Assembly (NCBI RefSeq): GCF_900112225.1
Contig: NZ_FOLD01000011.1
Coordinates: forward strand, 89,556-153,555
Reading direction: 5' to 3'
DNA: 64,000 bases
Origin: Massilia yuzhufengensis
GTDB taxonomy: Bacteria > Pseudomonadota > Gammaproteobacteria > Burkholderiales > Burkholderiaceae_D
Position 1 is the stretch's first letter; every line of letters starts with the position of its first letter. The translations under genes and the position numbers were made by a program. Below, piece after piece: positions 29,211 to 39,017 of the stretch. The notes beneath the pieces are model-generated. The model was given only the letters and a program-made list of their open reading frames with translations. It was not told the DNA's origin and did not search any database.

Positions 29211-29219
29211 AACATGCAC

Positions 29220-29720
29220 CTAAACGAAATCGGTACCGTCCATAAACGCGCGAATCATCGCCTCCAGTCCTTCCCGGTCTTCCTCCGAAAACCGGTCCAG
29301 CACCGGGCTGTCGATATCGAACACGCCAAGGACTTCGCCGTCCTTGACCAGCGGGATCACGATCTCCGACGCCGACGCCGAATCGCAGGCGATATGGCCC
29401 GGAAAGGCGTGCACGTCCGGCACGACGATGGTCTTGCGCTCGACCGCGGTGGTGCCGCAGACGCCGCGGCCGAAGGGGATGCGGGCGCAGGCAGGCTTGC
29501 CCTGGAAGGGGCCGACCAGCAGGTCCTGGCCCTCGCCCTTGCGGGACGGGACCGTGAAATAGAAGCCGGCCCAGTTCAGGTCGGACAAGGTATCGTAGAC
29601 CAGCGCGGAGAACTGCGCGGCGTTGGCCATCAGGCTGCGTTCACCTTCGAGCACGCTCTCGACCTGGCGCTCCAGCAGGGCGTAGTCGGGGCGTTCGCTG
29701 CGTTCTGGGTTGATGTGCAT
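29220..29720 (-). CDS. msrC: Free methionine-(R)-sulfoxide reductase (GAF domain)
   Basis: A 166-residue single-GAF protein of the fRMsr family, which reduces free methionine-R-sulfoxide using cysteine chemistry. The three family cysteines are visible: in KPACARIPFGRGVCGT (two) and in HIACDSASASEIVIP. The conserved NWAGFYF near the N-terminus also fits. It is transcribed from the other side of a strong hairpin relative to tal. Confidence 0.9.
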   Translation of the reverse strand: MHINPERSERPDYALLERQVESVLEGERSLMANAAQFSALVYDTLSDLNWAGFYFTVPSRKGEGQDLLVGPFQGKPACARIPFGRGVCGTTAVERKTIVVPDVHAFPGHIACDSASASEIVIPLVKDGEVLGVFDIDSPVLDRFSEEDREGLEAMIRAFMDGTDFV

Positions 29721-29802
29721 GGCGTATCCGGGATGCTTTGGAAACCGGGTATTTTACACCTGTGTCGGGTTCAGTTCTTGTGGCCAGCGGCTTTGGAACG
29801 TC

Positions 29803-29822
29803 GTACCGGCGAAGGCCGGTAC
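29803..29822. repeat. Single family A palindrome
   Basis: GTACCGGC-GAAG-GCCGGTAC, located after the hexR stop and before the msrC start. Confidence 0.65.
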
Positions 29823-29847
29823 CCAAGGTAGCCCGCTGGGTGGTAAC

Positions 29848-30702
29848 TCAACCAATGAACGAATCGAACTGCATGTCGTATTCCTGCAGCGCCTTCTGCG
29901 CGTTCTGCATCTTCTTGCGAAACTCCGGCCCGCGCTGCAGCGCCAGGCCTACGGCCAGCACGTCGATCACCACCAGGTAGGCCAGGCGCGCCGAGATCGG
30001 CGTGTAGGGGTCGATCGCGAACACCAGGTCGATCGGGATGAACAGCGTGGCAATGTCCGCCAGCGGGGTGCCGGACGGCGCCAGCACGATCACATCGGCC
30101 CCGCCGCGGCGCGCCAGTTTTGCGGAGCGGGTCAGCGCCGGGTTGTTGCCGCGCTGCGAAATCGCCACCACCGCGTCGCCCTCGCGCAGCAGGGCCGCGG
30201 CGATCGAGTGGATCGCCGGGTCGGCATAGGCCACCGTGGGCACGCCCGAGCGGAAGAACTTGTGCTGGGCGTCGGCCGCCACGAAACCCGACGAGCCCTG
30301 GCCGTAGAACTCGATCTTGTTGGCGCGCGACAGGATGTCGAGCGCCTTCTGGATCAGTTCCGGCTTGAGGTTGTTGCGCAGGTCGAGCAGGGTGTTGATC
30401 GAGCGGCTGCAGATCTTGTTCACCAAATCCGCCGCCAGGTCGTCCGGGGCCGGCTGCTCGTTGGCGCCGGGCAGGGCCAGCGCCAGGCCCTGCGCCAGCT
30501 TCAATTTGAACTCATGCCAGCCGTCGTAGCCGAGCGTGCGGCAGAAGCGCACCACGGTGGGCTCGGAGACTTGCGCGCTCTTGGCCAGCGCCGTGATGTT
30601 CTGGCTGACGATGAGGCTGGGGGCGGCCAGCACCGCGAGCGCCACCTTGCGCTCGCTCTTGGAGAGCGAATCGAGCTGGGTGCGGATGGAGTCGAGCAGC
30701 AT
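29848..30702 (-). CDS. hexR: HexR, RpiR-type repressor of glucose catabolism
   Basis: A 284-residue regulator with an N-terminal HTH_6 domain (VSQNITALAKSAQVSEPTVV, RFCRTLGYDGWHEFK) and a C-terminal SIS sugar-phosphate domain (KIEFYGQGSSGFVAADAQHK). In proteobacteria HexR represses zwf, edd, eda and related genes and is released by KDPG. It is 12 bp downstream of zwf on the same strand, so it likely controls its own operon. Operator-like sites occur before zwf, pgi and edd. Confidence 0.94.
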   Translation of the reverse strand: MLLDSIRTQLDSLSKSERKVALAVLAAPSLIVSQNITALAKSAQVSEPTVVRFCRTLGYDGWHEFKLKLAQGLALALPGANEQPAPDDLAADLVNKICSRSINTLLDLRNNLKPELIQKALDILSRANKIEFYGQGSSGFVAADAQHKFFRSGVPTVAYADPAIHSIAAALLREGDAVVAISQRGNNPALTRSAKLARRGGADVIVLAPSGTPLADIATLFIPIDLVFAIDPYTPISARLAYLVVIDVLAVGLALQRGPEFRKKMQNAQKALQEYDMQFDSFIG

Positions 30703-30714
30703 GATCGGTCGCCT

Positions 30715-32184
30715 TCAGTCTTCCGGCAGCACTTCTTCGCGCCACTGCAGGCCGTCGCGGCCGATCAGTGCGCTCGAGGCGGCCGGGCCCCAGGTGCCCG
30801 AGGTGTACGGCACCGGCGTGGAATCGTCCTGTTCCCAGTGTTCCAGGATCGGTTCGACCCATTCCCAGGCCGCTTCCAGTTCGTCGCCGCGCATGAACAG
30901 GGTGAGCTGGCCACGCAGCACGTCGACCAGCAGGCGCTCGTAGGCTTCCATGCGCGGGCTCTTGAACTGCTCGCGGAAATCCAGCTCCAACTCGGCCTGC
31001 TTCAGGCGCATGGAGTCGCCCGGCGTCTTGGCCATCAGGTTCATCGACAGGCCTTCGTCCGGCTGCAGGCGGATCACCAGGCTGTTGGGCTGGAAGCTCG
31101 ACGTCGGCTGGTTGAAGATCGAATGCGGAATCGGCTTGAAGCGCACCACGATCTCGGCCAGGCGGTCGGCCATGCGTTTGCCGGTGCGCAGGTAGAAGGG
31201 CACGCCGGCCCAGCGCCAGGTGTCGATCTCGGCCTTCACGGACACGAAGGTCTCGGTCTTCGACTGTTTCGGCGCGCCCGGTTCGTCGCGGTAGCCCGGC
31301 ACCGCCTGGCCATCCACGTAACCGCCGCGGTACTGGCCGCGCACGATGTTCTGCGACAGGGTGGTCGGGGTAAAGCGCTTCAGGGACCGCAATACCTGCA
31401 GCTTGGCGTCGCGCACGGCGTCCGGGGCGATCGAGGTCGGCGGTTCCATGGCCACGATGCACAGCAGCTGCAGCAGGTGATTCTGCAGCATGTCGCGCAG
31501 CGCGCCGGACGTATCGTAGTAGCCCAGTCGGTTACCCACCCCGATCTTCTCGGCGATGGTGATCTGCACATCCGAAATCCACTCGCGGCGCCACAGCGGC
31601 TCGAACAGGATATTCCCGAAGCGCAGGGCCAGCAGGTTCTGCACCGTCTCCTTGCCCAGGTAATGGTCGATCCGGTAGATCTGGGACTCGGCAAACACCT
31701 TGCCGACGTCGAGGTTGATCTGCTTGGCCGAGGCAAGGTCGCGACCCAGCGGTTTTTCCAGGACAACGCGCGATGCGGGCGTCACCAGATTGGTTGCGGC
31801 CAGGTTGTCGCAGATGGTGGCGAACAGGTGGGGCGGGGTGGCCAGGTAGTAGACGCGGGTGAGGGACTCGTCCTTGCGCAGCGCTTCGGCCAGCGGGCCG
31901 TAGGTGGCAACGTCGGTGGCATTCAGGGCCACATAGACGATGCGCTTCAAGAACCGCTGCCAGCTCGCTTCCTCTGGCGTGTCCTTGATGTGCTGCTTCG
32001 AATTCGTTTCGACCATCTTCAGGAACTCTTCCTGCGTCGCCTCGTCGCGGCCGACGCAGATGATGCGGGCGCTGTCGGGGAGGTCGTTGCAGACGTCACG
32101 CGAATACATTGCGGGGAGCAGCTTGCGCATTGCAAGGTCGCCACTGCCACCGAAGAAAACGAGGTCGAAATCGGAAAGTGCCAT
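30715..32184 (-). CDS. zwf: Glucose-6-phosphate 1-dehydrogenase
   Basis: A 489-residue NAD(P)-dependent enzyme making 6-phosphogluconolactone. Coenzyme fingerprint FFGGSGDLAMRKLLPA and the active-site RIDHYLGKETVQNLLALRF are both intact. First gene of zwf-hexR. The region upstream (32185-32405) carries two HexR-like sites and a family A palindrome. No classic 6-phosphogluconolactonase gene follows it. Confidence 0.96.
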   Translation of the reverse strand: MALSDFDLVFFGGSGDLAMRKLLPAMYSRDVCNDLPDSARIICVGRDEATQEEFLKMVETNSKQHIKDTPEEASWQRFLKRIVYVALNATDVATYGPLAEALRKDESLTRVYYLATPPHLFATICDNLAATNLVTPASRVVLEKPLGRDLASAKQINLDVGKVFAESQIYRIDHYLGKETVQNLLALRFGNILFEPLWRREWISDVQITIAEKIGVGNRLGYYDTSGALRDMLQNHLLQLLCIVAMEPPTSIAPDAVRDAKLQVLRSLKRFTPTTLSQNIVRGQYRGGYVDGQAVPGYRDEPGAPKQSKTETFVSVKAEIDTWRWAGVPFYLRTGKRMADRLAEIVVRFKPIPHSIFNQPTSSFQPNSLVIRLQPDEGLSMNLMAKTPGDSMRLKQAELELDFREQFKSPRMEAYERLLVDVLRGQLTLFMRGDELEAAWEWVEPILEHWEQDDSTPVPYTSGTWGPAASSALIGRDGLQWREEVLPED

Positions 32185-32217
32185 AGGAATATCTGTGAAA
32201 GATGGATGGAGGCTTAT

Positions 32218-32266
32218 TGTGTAAATTTACTACACAGATATGGTGTTAGCAAGAAAATTTACTACG
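32218..32266. promoter_or_regulatory. Two candidate HexR operators upstream of zwf
   Basis: Read on the minus strand the sites are TGTAGTAAATTTACACA (32218-32234) and CGTAGTAAATTTTC (32253-32266). They match the known HexR pattern TGTARTWWWATTACA closely, and the same TAGTAAA core recurs before edd. They lie 34-82 bp upstream of the zwf start codon. Confidence 0.7.
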
Positions 32267-32313
32267 TGCTTGCAGGGTGGACGCTAATTCGATTGTTACC
32301 GCTAGATCCGTCA

Positions 32314-32331
32314 TTCCCGCCTTCGCGGGAA
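32314..32331. repeat. Single family A palindrome
   Basis: TTCCCGC-CTTC-GCGGGAA, between zwf and the SMP-30 gene. Confidence 0.6.
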
Positions 32332-32405
32332 GTCGTAGGCGCCCGTTAGGGGGGCGTGTCCCAAGTGGGGGCGCTCGCTGGACGCGAAGCTAGCGGAAAA
32401 CCGCC

Positions 32406-33302
32406 TTAGGACTGATACTCCGGCTCCTCCCGCCCCGCCACATCCACCCGAATCGACAACACCTTCCCACTGAGCGGATACTTCTCCAGCTCATCCTTTG
32501 ATCGCCCATGACTGGCGCTGGTGATATACAGCGTGCGCAGGTCGCTCCCGCCGAAGGCGACGGAGGTCGGGCAGCGTACCGGCAAGGCGATCTCGCGCAG
32601 GATCTCGCCGTTGGGAGCAATGCGCAGCACGCGCCCGCCTTCGAACATCGCCACCCAGTACGCGCCTTCGCTGTCCACCGTCGCGCCGTCGGGACGGCCG
32701 CCGTAATCCGCCGCAGCTTTATCGGTCGAGAAGGTCTTGAGCGTGCGCCCGTTCGACTGCACGCCGGTGGCCGGATCGAAGTCGTAGCAGTCGATCCGGT
32801 GCGTGGTGGTATCGGCATGGAACATCGTGCGGCCGTCCAGGCTCCAGGCCAGGCCGTTCGAGTTGGTCATGCCGCCGGCCCAGGCGCGGCGCAGCTGGCC
32901 GCGTTCGAACACGTACATCTCGGCGGCCGGCTTGTCGCGCGGTTCGTACATGGTGCCGATCCAGAACCGGCCGGCCGGGTCCACGCGGCCGTCGTTGAAG
33001 CGGACGATGGAGGTGTCGTAGGGCGCATCGGCGACCGGGACTTCCTTGCCGCTGGTGGTATTCAGGCAGACGATGCCGGCGCGGGTGGCGACGTGCAGGT
33101 TGTTGTCGCCGTCGATCGCCAGGGCGGACGGCTCCGAGCCCATCTTCCAGGAAGTGAACTTGCCGCTGGCCGGATGGACGCGGTTGACGGTCAGGCCGTT
33201 GATGTCGACCCAGTACAGGGCCGACTCGACCTCGTGCCAGGTGGCGGATTCGCCGACCAGCATCGGCGCGTCGTGCACTACTTCGAATTTTTCCATTGCC
33301 AT
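32406..33302 (-). CDS. SMP-30/gluconolactonase-family lactonase
   Basis: A 298-residue six-bladed propeller protein. Metal-site residues of the family are in LVGESATWHE (E18), TNSNGLAWSLDG (Asn) and GGRPDGATVD (Asp); the RFNDGRVDPAGRFWIGTM blade is also typical. It follows pgi by 20 bp and sits beside zwf, so a role in opening gluconolactone or 6-phosphogluconolactone is plausible; the family is broad and the substrate is unproven. Confidence 0.85.
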   Translation of the reverse strand: MAMEKFEVVHDAPMLVGESATWHEVESALYWVDINGLTVNRVHPASGKFTSWKMGSEPSALAIDGDNNLHVATRAGIVCLNTTSGKEVPVADAPYDTSIVRFNDGRVDPAGRFWIGTMYEPRDKPAAEMYVFERGQLRRAWAGGMTNSNGLAWSLDGRTMFHADTTTHRIDCYDFDPATGVQSNGRTLKTFSTDKAAADYGGRPDGATVDSEGAYWVAMFEGGRVLRIAPNGEILREIALPVRCPTSVAFGGSDLRTLYITSASHGRSKDELEKYPLSGKVLSIRVDVAGREEPEYQS

Positions 33303-33322
33303 GTGTGTATCCGGGATGAGGT

Positions 33323-34966
<1,644 letters not shown>

Positions 34967-35026
34967 GGGATCGGTATAGATGGCAGAATATTGTCAATTA
35001 CAGATTATCGAATAATACAGGATGCG

Positions 35027-35043
35027 TGCGTAAATTCACTACA
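35027..35043. promoter_or_regulatory. Candidate HexR operator upstream of pgi
   Basis: On the minus strand TGTAGTGAATTTACGCA, a near match to the HexR pattern and to the sites before zwf. It lies 61 bp upstream of the pgi start. Confidence 0.6.
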
Positions 35044-35066
35044 CAAAAAGTGGCCGAGTTGCCACG

Positions 35067-35178
35067 TAGGGTGGTCGGCTCCGCCGGCCGCGCGTTTAAT
35101 CCGTGCCTGCATCGCAATCCGCTAAAACGGCGTTCAGATGTGATTTGAACGCGTGGCCAACATGGCCGGCCACCCTGC
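35067..35178. repeat. Long imperfect inverted repeat in the pgi/edd divergent region
   Basis: Arms of about 35 bp: left from GTAGGGTGG (35067) to CGCGTTTAAT (35100); right from ATTTGAACGCG (35143) to CCACCCTGC (35178). The arms share end sequences with the element at 14303-14391. It lies between the pgi-side and edd-side HexR-like sites. Confidence 0.6.
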
Positions 35179-35217
35179 CAGGGGCGAAATAGCCGATCGC
35201 AGCACCCGCCGTAATTC

Positions 35218-35232
35218 TGTAGTAAAATTTCA
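35218..35232. promoter_or_regulatory. Candidate HexR operator upstream of edd
   Basis: TGTAGTAAAATTTCA, the best match in the window to TGTARTWWWATTACA. It ends 26 bp before the edd start codon, a position where binding would block transcription or initiation. Confidence 0.7.
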
Positions 35233-35258
35233 GATACAACATTTTCGAAGGAACGATC

Positions 35259-37178
35259 ATGGCGCTGCACCCCGTAGTCGAACAGGTAACCAAGCGGATC
35301 ATCCAGCGAAGCCGGGCTTCGCGCGCGGCCTATCTCGCCCATCTGGAAGCGGCCCGCATCCAGGGCGTGCAGCGCGGTGCGCTGGGCTGCACCAACCTTG
35401 CGCACGCGATCGCCGCCTTCCCGGTCAACGACAAGCTCAAGCTGCGCGAAGCCAAGGTGCCGTCGATCGCGATCGTTTCTTCCTACAACGACATGCTGTC
35501 GGCCCACCAGCCTTTCGAATACTACCCGCGCGTGATCAAGGAAGCGGCGCGCGAAGTCGGCGCGGTCGCCCAGTTCGCGGGCGGCGTGCCGGCGATGTGC
35601 GATGGCGTGACCCAGGGCCAGCCGGGCATGGAGCTGTCGCTGTTCTCGCGCGACGCCATCGCCATGGCTGCCGCCATCGGCCTGTCGCACAATACCTTCG
35701 ACGCCGCGCTCTACCTGGGCATCTGCGACAAGATCGTGCCGGGCCTGTTGATCGGCGCGCTGCACTTCGGCCACCTGCCGGGCATCTTCGTGCCGGGCGG
35801 GCCGATGACCTCGGGAATCTCGAACAAGCAGAAGGCCGCCATCCGCCAGCGCTACGCCAAGGGCGAAGCCACGCGCGAAGAGCTGCTGGAGGGCGAAACC
35901 GCCTCCTACCACGGCGCCGGTACCTGCACCTTCTACGGCACCGCCAACAGCAACCAGATGCTGATGGAGATGATGGGCCTGCACCTGCCGGGCGCCGCCT
36001 TCATCACCCCGGGCACGCCGCTGCGCGACGCGCTCACGGCCGCCGCCGCGCACCAGGCCGCGTCGATCTCGCAGCAGGGCAGCAACTACATGCCGATCGG
36101 CCGCATCGTCGACGAGAAAAGCATCGTCAACGCCATCGTCGCGCTGCACGCCACCGGCGGCTCCACCAACCACACGCTGCACGTGGTGGCGATCGCGCGC
36201 GCGGCCGGCATCGTGATCGACTGGAACGATTTCGACGAATTGTCGAAGGTCGTGCCTTCGCTCACCCGCATCTACCCAAACGGCGAAGCCGACGTGAACC
36301 ACTTCCAGGCCGCCGGCGGCCCGGGCTTCGTGATCCGCGAGCTGCTCGACGCCGGCCTGGCCCACGAGGACGTCAACACCATCCTCGGCCACGGCTTGCG
36401 CAATCACTGCAAGGAACCCTTCCTGGGCGAAGACGGCAAGGTCGTATGGCGCGATGCGACGCCGCACAGCGGCGACGACAGCGTGCTGCGCCCGGCCACC
36501 AACCCGTTCAGAGACAACGGCGGCATGGTGCTGGTGCAGGGTAACCTGGGCCGCGCCATCATGAAGATCTCGGCGGTCAAGCCGGAGTACCACGTGGTGG
36601 AAGCGCCGGCGCTCACCTTCGATTCGCAGGAAGACTTCCTGCGTGCCTACAAGGAAGGGCAACTGAACCGCGACTTCGTGGCCGTGATCCGCTTCCAGGG
36701 CCCGCGCGCCAACGGCATGCCGGAACTGCACTCGCTGACCCCCGCGCTGTCGAACCTGCAGGATGCGGGTTTCAAGGTGGCGATGGTGACTGACGGCCGC
36801 ATGTCGGGCGCCTCCGGCAAGGTGCCGGCCGCCATCCACGTGTCGCCTGAAATCCTGGCTGGCGGCCCGCTCGGCCTGGTGCGCGACGGCGACATCATCC
36901 GCGTCGACGCCAGCACTGGCGCGCTGGAAGCGCTGGTGCCGGACGACGTGTGGGCCTCGCGCAGCATGGCCAGCGCCGACCTGTCAAAGGGCCACATCGG
37001 CATGGGGCGCGAACTGTTTGCGATGTTCCGCACCCATTCCAGCCCGGCGGAGCAGGGGGCGGCCACTTTCCCGCTGCCGTCGCCGATTCCCACTACCGTT
37101 CCGCTGCACGATGGCGTTGATTCCAACGAAGTCGTACCCGGTTCCGATGAAGACTTTCTCTTTAGGACGCAGAAATGA
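35259..37178 (+). CDS. edd: 6-Phosphogluconate dehydratase
   Basis: A 639-residue IlvD/Edd-family iron-sulfur dehydratase that makes KDPG in the Entner-Doudoroff pathway. Family segments: [49 protein letters not shown] and [19 protein letters not shown], which include the cluster cysteines. Start ATG at 35259 with GAAGGAACG upstream. Its stop overlaps the eda start. Confidence 0.96.
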   Translation: MALHPVVEQVTKRIIQRSRASRAAYLAHLEAARIQGVQRGALGCTNLAHAIAAFPVNDKLKLREAKVPSIAIVSSYNDMLSAHQPFEYYPRVIKEAAREVGAVAQFAGGVPAMCDGVTQGQPGMELSLFSRDAIAMAAAIGLSHNTFDAALYLGICDKIVPGLLIGALHFGHLPGIFVPGGPMTSGISNKQKAAIRQRYAKGEATREELLEGETASYHGAGTCTFYGTANSNQMLMEMMGLHLPGAAFITPGTPLRDALTAAAAHQAASISQQGSNYMPIGRIVDEKSIVNAIVALHATGGSTNHTLHVVAIARAAGIVIDWNDFDELSKVVPSLTRIYPNGEADVNHFQAAGGPGFVIRELLDAGLAHEDVNTILGHGLRNHCKEPFLGEDGKVVWRDATPHSGDDSVLRPATNPFRDNGGMVLVQGNLGRAIMKISAVKPEYHVVEAPALTFDSQEDFLRAYKEGQLNRDFVAVIRFQGPRANGMPELHSLTPALSNLQDAGFKVAMVTDGRMSGASGKVPAAIHVSPEILAGGPLGLVRDGDIIRVDASTGALEALVPDDVWASRSMASADLSKGHIGMGRELFAMFRTHSSPAEQGAATFPLPSPIPTTVPLHDGVDSNEVVPGSDEDFLFRTQK

Positions 37179-37798
37179 CCTTACTTGACATCATGCGCTC
37201 GGCGAGCGTGATCCCCGTCATCGCCATCGACGACCCAGAGCACGCCGTGCCGCTGGCCAAGGCCCTGGTGGCGGGCGGTATCCGCGTGCTGGAAGTGACG
37301 CTGCGCACCGCACATGGCCTGGACGCGATCCGCGCCATGAGCCAGGTCGAAGGCGCCATCGTCGGCGTCGGCACCCTGACCCAGCCGGAAGAATTCGCCG
37401 CCTCGCGCGACGCCGGCGCAGTGTTCGGCGTCTCGCCCGGCCTCACACCGGCCCTGATCGAGGCGGCGAAAAAGAGCGGCCTGCCGCTGCTGCCCGGCGT
37501 GATGACCCCGTCCGAAGTGATGGCCGCACGCGAAGCGGGATTCCGCCAGCTCAAGCTGTTCCCGGCGGTACCAGCCGGCGGCGTGGGCATGCTCAGCGCG
37601 ATCGGCGGCCCGCTGCCGGACGTGACCTTCTGCCCGACCGGCGGCATCTCGATCGAGACCGCGCCGAAGTTCCTGGCCCTGAAAAACGTGGCCTGCGTGG
37701 GCGGCTCGTGGCTGACCCCGAAAGACCTGATCGCCGCCGGCGACTGGGCCGGCATCACCGAGCTGGCCAAGGCAGCCGCCGCGCTGCGCCCAGCCTAA
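37175..37798 (+). CDS. eda: KDPG aldolase
   Basis: A 207-residue class I aldolase splitting KDPG to pyruvate and glyceraldehyde-3-P. The catalytic glutamate lies in [12 protein letters not shown] and the Schiff-base lysine in [13 protein letters not shown] overlap with edd gives coupled translation and fits a shared HexR-controlled transcript. Confidence 0.96.
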   Translation: MTLLDIMRSASVIPVIAIDDPEHAVPLAKALVAGGIRVLEVTLRTAHGLDAIRAMSQVEGAIVGVGTLTQPEEFAASRDAGAVFGVSPGLTPALIEAAKKSGLPLLPGVMTPSEVMAAREAGFRQLKLFPAVPAGGVGMLSAIGGPLPDVTFCPTGGISIETAPKFLALKNVACVGGSWLTPKDLIAAGDWAGITELAKAAAALRPA

Positions 37799-37804
37799 GG
37801 CCGT

Positions 37805-38377
37805 ATGAAACGACCCCGGTCCCGTCCCTTGACCGAGGCCGAGATCGCGATGGCGTCGCTGCTGTTCGGCGACGCCATCGACTACAGCCGCGTGCGCATC
37901 CACGGCCGCCGCTACATGCCTTTCCAGCCGAAGAACTGCTGCATGACGCCCAACGGCAGCATGTACTTCCACCATTCCTGCTTCCTGCCCGACTACACGC
38001 GTGGCGATCCGACGGCGATCCACTGGTTCATCCACGAGATGGTGCACGTGTGGCAGCACCAGCTGGGCTACCCGGTGCGCCTGCGCGGGGCCATCCGCGT
38101 CGGCCTGACGTATGCCTACCGCCTGCGCGCGCACGTCACGCTGGCCGACTACAACATGGAGGCGCAGGGCGACCTCCTGGCCGATTACTTCGTATTGAAA
38201 TTCCTGCGCAAGCCCAAGGCCATGCGCCAGCCGCACTACGGCGACAGCCTGGCCTTGTATGAAAAGGTGCTCGGCAGCTTCCTTGCCGATCCCCGCCACC
38301 AGGACATGCTGCCCGGCGGGTTGGCGCGCCGGCTGGTCAGGCGCGGCAGGCGCCCGGCCAGGAGGCTGTCCGACTAG
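37805..38377 (+). CDS. Small HExxH putative metallopeptidase, 'vgr-related' type
   Basis: A 190-residue protein with a zinc-peptidase-like HEMVHVWQ motif at about residues 77-84 and a downstream Glu in YNMEAQGDLLADYF that could be the third ligand. It opens with RPLTEAEIAMASLLFGDAIDY, as in proteins often labelled vgr-related, and has a Cys pair in PKNCCMTPNG. No signal peptide is seen. It starts 6 bp after eda but is unlikely to be part of sugar metabolism. The function is unknown; a peptidase role is inference from the motif. Confidence 0.75.
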   Translation: MKRPRSRPLTEAEIAMASLLFGDAIDYSRVRIHGRRYMPFQPKNCCMTPNGSMYFHHSCFLPDYTRGDPTAIHWFIHEMVHVWQHQLGYPVRLRGAIRVGLTYAYRLRAHVTLADYNMEAQGDLLADYFVLKFLRKPKAMRQPHYGDSLALYEKVLGSFLADPRHQDMLPGGLARRLVRRGRRPARRLSD

Positions 38378-38824
38378 GAGCGCATGCGCACGCGTGGCGT
38401 AGCCGGCGCCGGCAAGCGCAGTTGCGGTGCCGCCGGCGGCGACGCGTGGCCGTCGCTCTCGCCGATATTGAACACCCGTACCAGCCCGGCCAGGGCCAGG
38501 GCCTGGTCCTGCCGGCGACGGCGATCTCCGACATGATGCTGGACACGCGCGCGATACCGGCCACGATGTCGTTCATGGTGGTGCCGGCCTCGTCGACCAG
38601 GCGTTCGCCAGCGCCGACCTTCTCCACCGAATGTTGGTGGAAATGCCTTCACGCCAGTCCTTGGCGAGCGAAGACTTGCGGCCGGTCTGTGCCATCACAT
38701 CCTTGGCGTCCGCGATCCGGTCGAGTTGCCATAGCATGGCGGCGAGCATCACCGCCATGAGAAGGATGATGGCGGCAAAGGCGCATCCCAGCCGGGTACC
38801 GATATTGAAATGATTAATTTTCAT
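38374..38824 (-). pseudogene. Decayed methyl-accepting chemotaxis protein
   Basis: An intact chemoreceptor N-terminus starts at 38824 (MKINHFNIGTRLGCAFAAII, first membrane helix, then WREGISTNI). At about 38640 it is joined out of frame to a piece of the signalling domain (GERLVDEAGTTMNDIVAGIA, then SSIMSEIA), and at about 38510 another jump leads to the family's C-terminal tail (ALALAGLVRVFNIGESDG), which ends at 38374. The second membrane helix, HAMP and most of the coiled coil are gone. Its last bases overlap the end of the convergent gene by 4 bp. Confidence 0.8.
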
Positions 38825-39017
38825 GTTCTCGAGAAAAGGGTGATTTATAGAATAATCGTTCCAGACTTCTCGCTCAATAACGGGCGCCGGACTGCGCTGA
38901 TCGCATGCCCGAAGCGAAATAATGCCGACTAGCGTTGCATTATAGAAACAATATATTGTGAAAAACTTAAGTTTTCGTGGCTGGACGGTGTGCCGGCGCG
39001 CCGGCCCGCTGGGCGCC

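Noticed and set aside
29710..32349. An 879-codon plus-strand frame across hexR and zwf.
   Set aside because: Antisense shadow of two recognised genes; no motif.
38374..38824. Programmed frameshifting in a short chemoreceptor.
   Set aside because: Two separate junctions with loss of whole domains and no slippery sequence favour decay by deletion.
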